The notes below the pieces were generated by a model. That model was not told where the DNA came from, did not search any database, and worked only from the letters and a program-made list of their open reading frames with translations. The translations under genes and the position numbers were made by a program. From Oscillospiraceae bacterium (GTDB taxonomy: Bacteria > Bacillota > Clostridia > Oscillospirales > Oscillospiraceae), in the NCBI GenBank assembly GCA_021205585.1, contig JAJPXI010000170.1, positions 1 through 21,878 on the forward strand: a stretch of 21,878 nucleotides of DNA, given 5' to 3'. Below are positions 1-7,443 of the stretch, in pieces; the stretch's first letter is position 1, and every line of letters starts with the position of its first letter.

Positions 1-55
1 TTTTGTCGCAAAATTTCTCGCCATCCGCTCTTGCCGATTTAATCAGTCCTTCCCC
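1..55. repeat. MITE-like repeat copy R1, right end only
   Basis: This is the right-hand end of a dispersed inverted-repeat element. The same ~50 bp recur at 12906-12959 and, in reverse complement, at 9603-9655. The terminal motif ATTTAATCAG..CTTCC is followed by TA (56-57), as in the other copies. The left end lies outside the window. Confidence 0.8.
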
Positions 56-86
56 TAACCTTTGCGGCCTATGTATGCTTGTCTGA

Positions 87-113
87 CCCTGCGGCCCCCA
101 AAAGGCCGCAGGG
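87..113. other. Strong stem-loop upstream of mntP
   Basis: A perfect 10-bp stem (87-96 with 104-113, CCCTGCGGCC/GGCCGCAGGG) encloses a 7-nt loop. No clean T-run follows on either strand, so it may be a weak terminator of an upstream gene or a leader hairpin of mntP. I looked for the yybP-ykoY manganese riboswitch that often precedes mntP genes and could not recognise it. Confidence 0.45.
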
Positions 114-162
114 CCGGTTTCCTCTCATTTTATCATGTGTGCGCCGACAGGAGGCGAGGCTT

Positions 163-729
163 TTGGGCCTTTGGGAGTTGTTTGTGCTGGCGGTGGGGCT
201 GTCCATGGACGCCTTCGCCGTGTCCGCCTGCAAGGGGCTTTCGGTGCCTCGGGTGCGGCTGCGCCACGCCCTGTGCGCCGGACTGTGGTTCGGCGGGTTC
301 CAGGCCCTGATGCCCCTGCTGGGCTGGCTGCTGGGCAGCCGGTTCCAGTCGGCCATCGAGAGCGTGGATCACTGGATCGCCTTTTTGCTGTTGGTACTCC
401 TGGGTGTCAATATGCTCCGGGAGGGCATTGGCCGCCAGGAGGAGGACGCGGGCGACGGCTTCGGCTGGCGGCAGATGCTGCCCATGGCAGCGGCCACCAG
501 CATCGACGCGCTGGCCGTAGGCGTGACCTTCGCCTTCCTCCAGGTGCGCATCCTCCCGGCCATCTCCTTCATCGGCTGCACCACCTTTGTGCTGTCCGCC
601 GTCGGTGTCTGGGCCGGGAGCTTCCTGGGCAGCCGCTGCCAGCGGGGCGCCAAGATTGCCGGCGGGTGCATTTTAATCCTGATGGGCGTGAAAATTCTCC
701 TGGAACACCTGGGAGTGCTCACGTTCTAA
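163..729 (+). CDS. mntP: Manganese efflux pump MntP
   Basis: This is a small integral membrane protein that exports Mn2+. It has two DUF204-type repeats, each with the family's acidic signature: SMDAF near residue 16 and SIDAL near residue 115. About six hydrophobic segments are visible. I chose the TTG start at 163 because CAGGAGG lies 8 nt upstream and because the resulting 188-aa protein starts directly in the first helix, as in the family. An in-frame ATG at 79 would add a polar, proline-rich tail across the 87-113 hairpin and is unlikely. The TAA stop at 727-729 supplies the TA that borders repeat R2. A hairpin terminator follows at 900-922. The family is clear; Mn2+ specificity is inferred from it. 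Confidence 0.9.
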   Translation: MGLWELFVLAVGLSMDAFAVSACKGLSVPRVRLRHALCAGLWFGGFQALMPLLGWLLGSRFQSAIESVDHWIAFLLLVLLGVNMLREGIGRQEEDAGDGFGWRQMLPMAAATSIDALAVGVTFAFLQVRILPAISFIGCTTFVLSAVGVWAGSFLGSRCQRGAKIAGGCILILMGVKILLEHLGVLTF

Positions 730-890
730 GGAAGCGCTGATTAAATACGTCTGCGGCGTCTGGCAGAATCTTTCGGCCCAGGAATGCGTTGCAAAAGCTT
801 GACATACACAAAGTATGCCTGCGCTTTTGCGCCTTTTCCTGAACCAAAATCTTCTGCCATCCGCTCTTGCCGATTTAATCAGCGCTTCCC
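729..890. repeat. MITE-like repeat copy R2
   Basis: A 162-bp element has imperfect inverted ends (AGGAAGCGCTGATTAAAT at left, its near-complement ending CGCTTCCC at right). It is bordered by TA at 727-728 and 891-892, and the arms can fold into one long imperfect hairpin. The left TA is part of the mntP stop codon, so the element lies exactly at the end of that gene. No ORF inside looks real. Confidence 0.8.
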
Positions 891-899
891 TAACCACAG

Positions 900-922
900 A
901 GACGCCGGTTCTTTCGGCGTCT
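900..922 (+). terminator. Intrinsic terminator after mntP/R2
   Basis: An 8-bp perfect stem (AGACGCCG/CGGCGTCT) with a 7-nt loop is followed by GTTTTCT and, further on, a run of T. It is placed to end mntP transcription before the ATPase gene. Confidence 0.7.
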
Positions 923-1003
923 GTTTTCTATCCCGCTTCTTTTTTTTGATGCCCCTGCATATACTGGGGACTATCTACATCATCAAGAAGGAGCGGACAA
1001 ACT

Positions 1004-3634
1004 ATGACCCAGTGGCACAGCTATGACGGCGGCCAGGTGCTGTCCGAATTGGAGACAAGCCTGCATCAGGGCCTGAGCGAGGCCAGGGCCAGGCAGCGTC
1101 TGGAGCGGTACGGCCCCAACACCCTGGAGCGGCGAAAAAAGGACAGCCTGGCCAAGCGGTTTTTCAGCCAGTTGAAGGATCCGATGATTCTGGTCCTGCT
1201 GGGGGCGGCGGCCCTCTCCCTGGCGGCCAGCGGCTTTCAGGACTGGATGGACGCGGGTATCATTTTGCTGATTGTGGCGGCCAACGCCGTCATCTCCATC
1301 GTCCAGGAGGGCCGGGCGGAGCGCTCCCTGGAGGCCCTGCGGCGCATGGCTGCACCCACCGCCCAGGTGCTTCGCTCCGGCGCCCCTGTCCGGCGGGGGG
1401 CGGAGGAACTGGTGCCGGGGGACATCGTGCTGCTGGAGGCGGGGGATCTGGTGCCGGCGGACGGCTATCTTCTCCGCTGCTCCGGGCTGAAAACCGACGA
1501 GTCGGCCATGACCGGGGAATCCGTCCCTGTGGCCAAGCGGGCCGATGTGGCCCTGCCCCCGGAGACCGCCCTGGGGGATCGGGTCAACCTGGTGCTGGCG
1601 GGGACGGTGGTTACCGCCGGACGGGGGGTCTGCGCCGTCACCGCCACGGGGATGCGCACTGAAATGGGCCGCATCGCCGGGCTGCTGACCGCTGCGGAGC
1701 AGACTGAAATGCCCTTGCAGCGACGGATGGCCGAGGTGTCCAAAACCCTGTCCCTTCTGTGCCTGCTGGGGTGCGCCGTCACCTTTGGGGTAGGACTGCT
1801 CCGGGGCCGGGCCATGCTGGATATGTTCCTGACCGCCGTCTCCCTGGCGGTGGCCGCCATTCCGGAGGGGCTGCCCGCCATCGTCACCATCGTGCTGGCC
1901 CTGGGCCTGCGGCGGATGGCCAAGCGAGGGGCCATTGTTAAAAAACTGCCCTCGGTGGAGGCCCTGGGGTGTGCCTCGGTTATCTGCTCGGACAAGACCG
2001 GCACTCTGACCCAGAACAAAATGTCCGTCTCCCAGGTGTGGACGGCGGGCGGGGCGCGGCGGCAGGCGCTGGAAATCGGCCTTTTGTGCAGCGACGTGCG
2101 CACGGTGGACGGAAAGCTCTCCGGCGACCCCACCGAAACCGCCCTGGCGGAACTGGCCCAGGCCGAGGGGCTGGACAGGGCCGCCCTGGAGCGCCGATTC
2201 CCCCGCCGGGGGGAGCTGCCCTTCGACTCCCAGCGCAAGCTGATGAGCACCGTCCACCAGCTGCCCGGCGGCGGCTTCCGGGTGCTGGTCAAGGGGGCCC
2301 CGGACGTGCTGCTGGCCCGCTGCACCCGGATTTTGGCACCGGAGCCCCGGCCCATGGACGCCCAGTTGGCCCGGCGGGCGGAGCGGGCCAACCTGGACAT
2401 GGCCGGGCGGGCCCTGCGGGTCATCGCCATGGCCTACAAGGACATGGAACGCCTGCCCCAGGCGCTGACAAGCCTGGAGCTGGAAAAGGATTTGACCTTC
2501 GCCGGCCTGGCCGGGATGCTTGACCCGCCCCGGCCGGAGGCCCGGCTGGCGGTGGAGCGGTGCCGCCGGGCGGGTATCCGCCCGGTGATGATTACCGGCG
2601 ACCACAAGGCCACCGCCGTGGCCATCGCCGGGGAGCTGGGCATCCTCCGGGAGGGGGATCTGGCCGTCACCGGGGAGGAGCTGGACTTTATGTCCCAGGC
2701 CCTGCTGGAGCAGGAAGTGGAGCGGTTTTCGGTGTACGCCCGCGTCTCCCCAGAGCACAAAATGCGCATTGTCCAGGCCTGGCAGAAAAGGGGTCATGTG
2801 GCGGCCATGACCGGCGACGGCGTCAACGACGCTCCGGCCCTGAAGGCCGCCGACATTGGCTGTGCCATGGGCTCCGGCGCGGACGTGGCCAAAAGCGCCG
2901 CCGAGATGATTTTGACCGATGACAATTTTGCCACCATCGTCCACGCCGTGGAGCAGGGCCGGGGCATTTACGCCAACATCAAAAAGGCCATCCACTACCT
3001 GCTCTCCTGCAACATCGGGGAGATCCTGACCATCGCCGCCGCCACCGCCCTGAACTTTCCCCAGATGCCCCTGACCCCGGTGCAGCTGCTGTGGCTGAAC
3101 CTGGTCACCGACTCCCTGCCCGCCCTGGCCCTGGGGATGGAGCCGGTGGAGCGGGATGTGATGGATCGTCCCCCCCGGCCGGCGGGGGAGGCCCTGTTCA
3201 CCCGGCCCTTTGCCCTGCGCCTGCTGTGGCAGGGCTGTATGGTGGGCGGGCTGACCCTGGGAGCCTGGCTTCTGGGGGCCCATGTGTTTGCAAGCGCCGC
3301 CGCCGCCAACACCATGGCCTTTGCCACCCTGACCTTGAGCCAGCTGTTTCACGCCTTTGACGTGCGCAGCGAGGAGCGCTCCCTGTTCCAAATCGGCCTG
3401 GGCTCCAACAAGGCCATGCTGGAGGCATTTTTCATCGGCCTTGCCATGCAGATGAGCGTGCTGTGCCTGCCGCCCCTTCAGCGGCTGTTCTCCGTGGTCT
3501 TTCTGACTGGAGGGCAGTGGCTGGCCGTCCTCGCTCTGGCCGCGGCCCCGGTGCCCATCTGCGAGCTGGACAAGGCCGTCAGGCGGCGGAGAGAACGGCG
3601 GCGCAGAGCAGATCAAAAGGAGAGAACGCCATGA
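1004..3634 (+). CDS. P-type Ca2+-transporting ATPase (type II)
   Basis: This 876-aa membrane pump couples ATP hydrolysis to cation export, most likely Ca2+. In order it shows an N-terminal cation-ATPase domain, the actuator motif TGES, the M4 motif PEGLP (Glu288), the phosphorylation site DKTGT (Asp330), a nucleotide-binding domain, the hinge TGDGVND (603-609), and an M6 motif N-x-x-T-D (699-703) followed by PALALG. The M4 glutamate and the M6 Asn/Thr/Asp correspond to the Ca2+ ligands of SERCA/PMR1-type pumps, which argues against Mg2+, K+ or heavy-metal ATPases. The length fits bacterial SERCA-like pumps. An AAGGAG ribosome site lies about 8 nt before the ATG. The stop overlaps the tadA start (ATGA), implying translational coupling. 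I did not resolve a convincing promoter. Exact ion specificity is inferred. Confidence 0.92.
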   Translation: MTQWHSYDGGQVLSELETSLHQGLSEARARQRLERYGPNTLERRKKDSLAKRFFSQLKDPMILVLLGAAALSLAASGFQDWMDAGIILLIVAANAVISIVQEGRAERSLEALRRMAAPTAQVLRSGAPVRRGAEELVPGDIVLLEAGDLVPADGYLLRCSGLKTDESAMTGESVPVAKRADVALPPETALGDRVNLVLAGTVVTAGRGVCAVTATGMRTEMGRIAGLLTAAEQTEMPLQRRMAEVSKTLSLLCLLGCAVTFGVGLLRGRAMLDMFLTAVSLAVAAIPEGLPAIVTIVLALGLRRMAKRGAIVKKLPSVEALGCASVICSDKTGTLTQNKMSVSQVWTAGGARRQALEIGLLCSDVRTVDGKLSGDPTETALAELAQAEGLDRAALERRFPRRGELPFDSQRKLMSTVHQLPGGGFRVLVKGAPDVLLARCTRILAPEPRPMDAQLARRAERANLDMAGRALRVIAMAYKDMERLPQALTSLELEKDLTFAGLAGMLDPPRPEARLAVERCRRAGIRPVMITGDHKATAVAIAGELGILREGDLAVTGEELDFMSQALLEQEVERFSVYARVSPEHKMRIVQAWQKRGHVAAMTGDGVNDAPALKAADIGCAMGSGADVAKSAAEMILTDDNFATIVHAVEQGRGIYANIKKAIHYLLSCNIGEILTIAAATALNFPQMPLTPVQLLWLNLVTDSLPALALGMEPVERDVMDRPPRPAGEALFTRPFALRLLWQGCMVGGLTLGAWLLGAHVFASAAAANTMAFATLTLSQLFHAFDVRSEERSLFQIGLGSNKAMLEAFFIGLAMQMSVLCLPPLQRLFSVVFLTGGQWLAVLALAAAPVPICELDKAVRRRRERRRRADQKERTP

Positions 3635-4110
3635 ACCATGAAGACTATATGGCCCTGGCCCTGGAGGAGGCCCGGCTGGCCCTGGACACCGGAGACGTGC
3701 CTGTGGGGTGCGTGATCGTGGACAAGGACGGCCGGGTGGTGGGCCGGGGCCGCAATCGCCGGGAGGCCGACCACAGCGCCCTGGCCCATGCCGAGGTGGA
3801 GGCCATCGCCCAGGCCTGCAAAGCCCTGGACTCCTGGCGGCTGCCCGGCTGCACCCTGTACGTCACCCTGGAGCCCTGCCCCATGTGCGCCGGGGCCATT
3901 CTCAACGCCCGCATCCCCCATGTGCGCTACGCCGCCAAGGACGAAAAGGCGGGGGCCTGTGGCTCGGTACTCAACCTGTTTGAGGAGCGGTTCAACCACC
4001 ACCCCACCCTCCACCGGGGGCCCCTCCAGCAGCAGTCCGCAGATCTGCTGCAGGGGTTCTTCGCCGCCCTGCGGCAGTCTCAAAACAGCCCGGCCCCCCC
4101 TCAGGATTGA
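3631..4110 (+). CDS. tadA: tRNA-specific adenosine deaminase TadA
   Basis: This 159-aa zinc deaminase converts adenosine 34 of tRNA-Arg(ACG) to inosine, allowing wobble decoding of CGN codons. The zinc site is complete: H53-A54-E55 (zinc His plus proton-shuttle Glu) and P82-C-P-M-C86. The length and the VPVGCVIV segment are typical of TadA rather than of cytidine or guanine deaminases. The start overlaps the ATPase stop by 4 nt, with AAAGGAGAG upstream, so the two genes form a coupled pair, though no functional link is obvious. A strong hairpin terminator begins inside the last codons. Confidence 0.94.
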   Translation: MNHEDYMALALEEARLALDTGDVPVGCVIVDKDGRVVGRGRNRREADHSALAHAEVEAIAQACKALDSWRLPGCTLYVTLEPCPMCAGAILNARIPHVRYAAKDEKAGACGSVLNLFEERFNHHPTLHRGPLQQQSADLLQGFFAALRQSQNSPAPPQD

Positions 4111-4127
4111 GAGGGGCCGGGCCTGTT
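4084..4127 (+). terminator. Terminator after tadA
   Basis: A long GC-rich hairpin (AACAG-CCCGGCCCC against GGGGCCGGG-CCTGTT) overlaps the tadA stop codon and is followed by TTTG and then an A/T-rich run. It separates the ATPase-tadA unit from the sigma factor gene. Confidence 0.75.
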
Positions 4128-4159
4128 TGCGCCCTGGTGCAAAAAAATTTTATCTTCCC

Positions 4160-4188
4160 TGCAACAATCCGCCCCTTCCGGGCGTGTA
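4160..4188 (+). promoter_or_regulatory. Candidate ECF-sigma promoter (autoregulation)
   Basis: TGCAAC (4160-4165) and CGTGTA (4183-4188), 17 nt apart, resemble the AAC/CGT signature of promoters read by ECF sigma factors, which often drive their own genes. It lies just before the ribosome site of the sigma gene. This is a pattern match only. Confidence 0.5.
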
Positions 4189-4212
4189 ATAAGCAGCAAA
4201 GGAGGGAGGACG

Positions 4213-4722
4213 ATGGAACAGACCGGCCGGTTAGAAGCGCTCGTTGCGCAGCATGAAAACACACTGTTCCGTGCGGCCTTGGCCATTCTGGGAGACGTCC
4301 CGGAGGCCGAGGACGCGGTGCAGGACACATTCCTGCGCTATCTGGAAAAACGTCCCGAATTTCACGACGAGAACCACGCCAGGGCCTGGCTGTTGAAGGT
4401 GACGGCCAACGGCTGCAAAAGCCGCCTGCGCGCCCGGAAGCGCCACCCGGTGGAGGAGCTGCTGGACATCTATCCCGCCAGGGAGGACAGCCGGGAACTG
4501 GTGGAGGCTGTTTTCGCCCTGCCCCCCAACCAGCGCGCCGCCGTCCACCTGCACTATTACCAGGGCTACACCACAGAGGAAATCGCCGCCATCCTGGGCC
4601 AGCGCCCCAGCACGGTGCGCTCCCATCTGTTTCGGGCCAGGGCGGCCCTGCGGCGGTATCTCACTGAGGAGGACAGCCCCCCTTCCGATTCGCAGCCCCC
4701 ATCGGGAAAGGAGACAATATGA
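4213..4722 (+). CDS. ECF-family RNA polymerase sigma factor
   Basis: This 169-aa protein contains only sigma regions 2 and 4, the extracytoplasmic-function (group 4) layout. Region 2 covers about residues 10-75, with the core-binding and -10 recognition segment around EAEDAVQDTFLRYL. Region 4, about residues 100-155, has a helix-turn-helix in TTEEIAAILGQRPSTVRSHL. The Pro/Ser-rich tail is not conserved in the family. An AGGAGGGAGG ribosome site precedes the ATG. The stop overlaps the next gene's start (ATGA), as is common for sigma/anti-sigma pairs. Its regulon and inducing signal cannot be read from the sequence. An ECF-like promoter upstream suggests autoregulation. Confidence 0.9.
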   Translation: MEQTGRLEALVAQHENTLFRAALAILGDVPEAEDAVQDTFLRYLEKRPEFHDENHARAWLLKVTANGCKSRLRARKRHPVEELLDIYPAREDSRELVEAVFALPPNQRAAVHLHYYQGYTTEEIAAILGQRPSTVRSHLFRARAALRRYLTEEDSPPSDSQPPSGKETI

Positions 4723-5597
4723 AACACTATGTGGAATATATGGACAGCGTGGAGGTCTCCCCCGCCCTCCACCAGCGCCTGTTGGAGTTGACCGCCCCGG
4801 AGCCAAAGGCCCCCTGGAAAAAATATGGTGCAATCGCGGCAGCCCTCGTACTGGCGGTGGGCCTGGGGGCTTATGGCTTGGGTCAACTGAACCTGGGCGG
4901 CGTCAGCATGGACGGCGCCGAGTCCGGCATCGTGGATACCATGGAGACAGGCACATTCGACGGCGACCTTGCCGGCTGCGACGACGCCGACGGCGACACC
5001 GCCTCGGCCGAAACCAGCGAGCCTGCCTTTCTCGGCGGCTACGAGGTGACAGACGGAGAGTATGCTGTCTACTATCTCCTTCAGGTTATCGAGTACGGCT
5101 GGACAGACTACGTGGCAGACATTGGCACGCCCCTGTCCGACAGCGGCCTGGAACGGGATTTGACCGGGGAGGAAATCGCAGGCCTGCTTGGAGGGGAGGA
5201 CGCCATTCTGACCCACCTGGACTGGGACGCCGCCTCCCTCAGCGGTTACGCGGCTTATGACGGGGACGGCTCGGTTTACCTGGTCGAGCTGTCCGGCAGC
5301 GCCGCTGACGGTTCCTCCTTCACCCTGTCCCTGTCCCCCCAGGCGCTTTCCAGCGTCACCGACTATGTCTACCCGGAGGCGGTATCCAACACCGTCTACG
5401 GCGCGGAGGTGTCCGCCGTCGCCGCCGACTGGGAGGACGGCTCCACCACCCGCTGGGTCAGCTTCCAGACCGGCGGCCTGTACGCCGGCTTCGCCGTCAC
5501 CGGCACGGACAGCCAGTCCCTGGAGCTGCTGACCAGCCGCCTGGTGCGCTACCTGTGCAACGGCTATGCCGTCGACCTGGAGTCCCTGGCCCAGTAG
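4719..5597 (+). CDS. Putative membrane anti-sigma factor, single-pass
   Basis: This 292-aa protein has a short cytoplasmic N-terminus (about residues 1-36, with an amphipathic stretch around SPALHQRLLEL), one transmembrane helix (about 37-54) and a large acidic extracytoplasmic domain of ~235 residues with no catalytic motif I recognise. Its position, translationally coupled behind an ECF sigma gene, makes it the likely membrane anti-sigma factor, which would hold the sigma factor until an envelope signal arrives. The cytoplasmic part is shorter than a canonical ZAS domain and lacks the HxxxCxxC zinc motif, so it would belong to a non-zinc class. The role is inferred from context; the topology is visible. 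A strong hairpin follows the gene. Confidence 0.7.
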   Translation: MKHYVEYMDSVEVSPALHQRLLELTAPEPKAPWKKYGAIAAALVLAVGLGAYGLGQLNLGGVSMDGAESGIVDTMETGTFDGDLAGCDDADGDTASAETSEPAFLGGYEVTDGEYAVYYLLQVIEYGWTDYVADIGTPLSDSGLERDLTGEEIAGLLGGEDAILTHLDWDAASLSGYAAYDGDGSVYLVELSGSAADGSSFTLSLSPQALSSVTDYVYPEAVSNTVYGAEVSAVAADWEDGSTTRWVSFQTGGLYAGFAVTGTDSQSLELLTSRLVRYLCNGYAVDLESLAQ

Positions 5598-5633
5598 CCG
5601 CCGCCCCGAAAAACCTCAACAGTCCATTTACAG

Positions 5634-5664
5634 CGCCCCCCGTGCGCCAGGCGCACGGGGGGCG
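5634..5664 (+). terminator. Strong hairpin after the anti-sigma gene
   Basis: A perfect 14-bp stem (5634-5647 with 5651-5664) with a 3-nt loop is followed by TTGTAAT. The T-run is poor, but the stability and placement between convergent genes fit a terminator. Confidence 0.65.
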
Positions 5665-5666
5665 TT

Positions 5667-5711
5667 GTAATACTGATTCTTCAAAAAAAGATGCTCCCTT
5701 TTATGAAGAAT
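5667..5711. repeat. Short inverted-repeat module, copy 1
   Basis: The 17-mer GTAATACTGATTCTTCA (5667-5683) recurs exactly at 12680-12696. In both places ATTCTTCA is followed within ~11-20 nt by its complement TGAAGAAT (here 5704-5711). Both copies lie at the 3' end of a gene. Confidence 0.6.
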
Positions 5712-5752
5712 ATGGATGGCATCAGACAAATATTGCCTCAGCCCCGCTCATA

Positions 5753-6325
5753 TCAATCGGCCCGGAGAGCGCGGATGGCCAGCCACAGGGCGGCGCACAG
5801 CAGGGTGGGGTTGCCCCACCGGCTCCAGGCCGTCCAGCCCAGCCCCAGCAGCAGACCGGAGCAGACCACCGACGTCCAGTGGGCCGCCCGCTCGGCCCCC
5901 GTCAGGCCGAAGTTGGACAGCAGGCACAGCAGCGAGCGCCCCCCGTCCAGGGGGTAAATGGGCAGCAGGTTGAACAGACCGTAGCACAAATTTACCCCGG
6001 CGAACAGGTACAGCCCCCACCGAGCGGCCAGGGCGGCACACAGCAAACTGGCGGCGGGGCCGGCCAGGGCCGCCAGGGCCTCCCGCCAATAGGAGAGGGG
6101 ATAGCGGGGATTCAGGCTCATCTCCGCCCCCACCAAAGTCAGCCGCAGCCGGTACACCCGTCCCCCCAGCCGTCGTATCGCCAGCCAGTGGCCCAGCTCG
6201 TGCAGGGCGCAGGCCAGGGCCCCCTGGAGCGCCAGGGCCTGGCCGTCCAGGTAGAGCAGGGCCGCCGCCATCAGGAGAAAGCCGGCGGAACATGTAAAGG
6301 AAAAGTCCTTAACAGGCCGTTTCAA
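5753..6325 (-). CDS. spoIVFB: SpoIVFB-like M50 intramembrane metalloprotease
   Basis: This 190-aa polytopic site-2 protease has HELGH (residues 42-46) for zinc binding and catalysis and N-L-L-P...L-D-G-G (N119, D127) for the third ligand. Hydrophobic segments surround both motifs. In Bacillus, SpoIVFB cleaves pro-sigma-K in the mother cell of the sporangium. This protein is much shorter than the Bacillus one because no C-terminal CBS domain follows. I prefer the TTG start at 6325: it follows CGGAG by 8 nt and overlaps the last codons of the upstream M23 gene by 17 nt, matching the spoIVFA-spoIVFB arrangement. Longer in-frame starts would run deep into that gene. Assignment to SpoIVFB rather than another M50B protease rests mainly on this partner. 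Confidence 0.72.
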   Translation of the reverse strand: MKRPVKDFSFTCSAGFLLMAAALLYLDGQALALQGALACALHELGHWLAIRRLGGRVYRLRLTLVGAEMSLNPRYPLSYWREALAALAGPAASLLCAALAARWGLYLFAGVNLCYGLFNLLPIYPLDGGRSLLCLLSNFGLTGAERAAHWTSVVCSGLLLGLGWTAWSRWGNPTLLCAALWLAIRALRAD

Positions 6326-7187
6326 TATAATACTCCGGATCAAGATGTACGCCGCCGCACTGAATGGCGAAGTGCAGGTGGGGGCCGGTGGCGTTGCCGG
6401 TCTGGCCCACGGCGGCGATGGCCTGGCCCGCCGCCACCTCGTCCCCGGTTTGGACGTACAGGGCACTGCAGTGGCAGTAAAAAGTCTCTACCTGATTTTC
6501 GTGCTCCAGCCGCAGGTAAAGGCCGCTGGTCTCGTCCTCTCCCGCCGCCGTCACCGTCCCGGCGGCAAAGGCCAGGATGGGCGCCCCCTCTTCCGCCGCG
6601 ATGTCCGCGCCGTAGTGAAAGCGCCGGGCCCCGGTGGCCGGATCCGCCCGATATCCGAAGGAGGAGGTGACCGCGCCGAAAACCGGCGTGGCCGTCTCCT
6701 CCAGATCCAGCTCCACATAGTCCATGACGGCATCCTCCGGCAGTGCGGCCAGCGCCGCACTCTCCGCTCCGGCGTTTAGCTGTCCCAGGACGGACAGCGG
6801 GTCGCCCCCGGCGCGCATATAGGCCAGGGCCGCCTGCACGGCGGGGCCGCTGTTCCAGAACAGGACGGCCTTCTCCTCCGTCTGCGCGCCGAACACCTCC
6901 CTGGCCAGCTCGCCCAGGGATGTCCAGACCGGCTCCCCCTGGGCGATGGACTGCCCCAGGCTGGCAAAAGCGCTTTGGAAGTCGGCGTCTGTCTGCATCA
7001 TGTCCAGCAAATCCTGCCCCGACTGGGCCAGCTTTTCCGGGGCCAGGCCCTTTCCCGCCAGTACCACGGCTAACAGAGCGGCGCACACCAGCAGCTGGGC
7101 CAGCCGCCGCCGCGCCCCGCGCCCCTGAGCGCTTTCTTTTCCGCCCGTCCTTTTCCCCCGCCGCCGGGGCTCGATCCTCTTTTGCAT
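6309..7187 (-). CDS. spoIVFA: SpoIVFA-like membrane-anchored M23 (LytM) protein
   Basis: This 292-aa protein starts with a very basic N-terminus (rich in Arg/Lys, residues 2-27) and then one membrane anchor (about 30-47). A helical, Ala/Leu-rich middle part follows, and a C-terminal M23 peptidase domain occupies about the last 120 residues. The zinc-site motifs look complete: H-x-x-x-D (HYGAD), YCHCS and the HLH of GPHLHF. It could therefore be an active peptidoglycan endopeptidase, unlike a purely regulatory SpoIVFA. In Bacillus, SpoIVFA anchors and inhibits SpoIVFB; the overlapping M50 gene downstream supports the same role here. A GGAGGG ribosome site precedes the ATG. A generic SpoIIQ-like or division M23 protein is the main alternative. 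Confidence 0.68.
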   Translation of the reverse strand: MQKRIEPRRRGKRTGGKESAQGRGARRRLAQLLVCAALLAVVLAGKGLAPEKLAQSGQDLLDMMQTDADFQSAFASLGQSIAQGEPVWTSLGELAREVFGAQTEEKAVLFWNSGPAVQAALAYMRAGGDPLSVLGQLNAGAESAALAALPEDAVMDYVELDLEETATPVFGAVTSSFGYRADPATGARRFHYGADIAAEEGAPILAFAAGTVTAAGEDETSGLYLRLEHENQVETFYCHCSALYVQTGDEVAAGQAIAAVGQTGNATGPHLHFAIQCGGVHLDPEYYIETAC

Positions 7188-7232
7188 CCCGTCCGCCCTC
7201 CGCCGTTCCGTCCTGGGTGTTTCCCTGGGAAT

Positions 7233-7263
7233 AGCATATGCGCCCGACGTAGGAGAGTATGTC
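7233..7263 (-). promoter_or_regulatory. Possible sigma-E-like promoter for the M23/M50 pair
   Basis: On the - strand, GACATACT (7256-7263) and CATATGCT (7233-7240) lie 15 nt apart, resembling the GTCATATT/CATACA-T elements of mother-cell sigma-E promoters. The match is imperfect and would only make sense if the downstream pair is sporulation-specific. Confidence 0.25.
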
Positions 7264-7300
7264 CCCTTTTTTAACGTCCCGTTTTTTCACAAATCGGTGG

Positions 7301-7329
7301 TTGTCAGATTTGAAAATTTCGTGTATAAT
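7301..7329 (+). promoter_or_regulatory. Sigma-A promoter of the EF-G-like gene
   Basis: TTGTCA (7301-7306) and a perfect TATAAT (7324-7329) are separated by 17 nt. Transcription would start near 7336, leaving a leader of about 108 nt. Confidence 0.8.
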
Positions 7330-7443
7330 TACTACCAAGGCACCCCTGTGGACGGATTTTTTCACCCCTGCGCCCCCGCCCAGGGGCAGATTTTGCGGAA
7401 AGGCCGGCGCGCCGGCGCTTTTCGCTGATAAGGAGAGACGAGC

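Noticed and set aside
57..162. yybP-ykoY manganese riboswitch before mntP
   Set aside because: Only one strong hairpin is present, and I could not find the conserved loop sequences of that riboswitch.
983..3616. 877-codon open frame antisense to the Ca2+ ATPase gene
   Set aside because: It is Gly/Gln/His-rich and lacks any domain. It is the mirror of strong GC3 bias in the ATPase gene, whose motifs are unmistakable.
5598..5752. Possible small gene between the anti-sigma and M50 genes
   Set aside because: Only a terminator hairpin and a short repeat are visible; no ribosome site with a credible frame.
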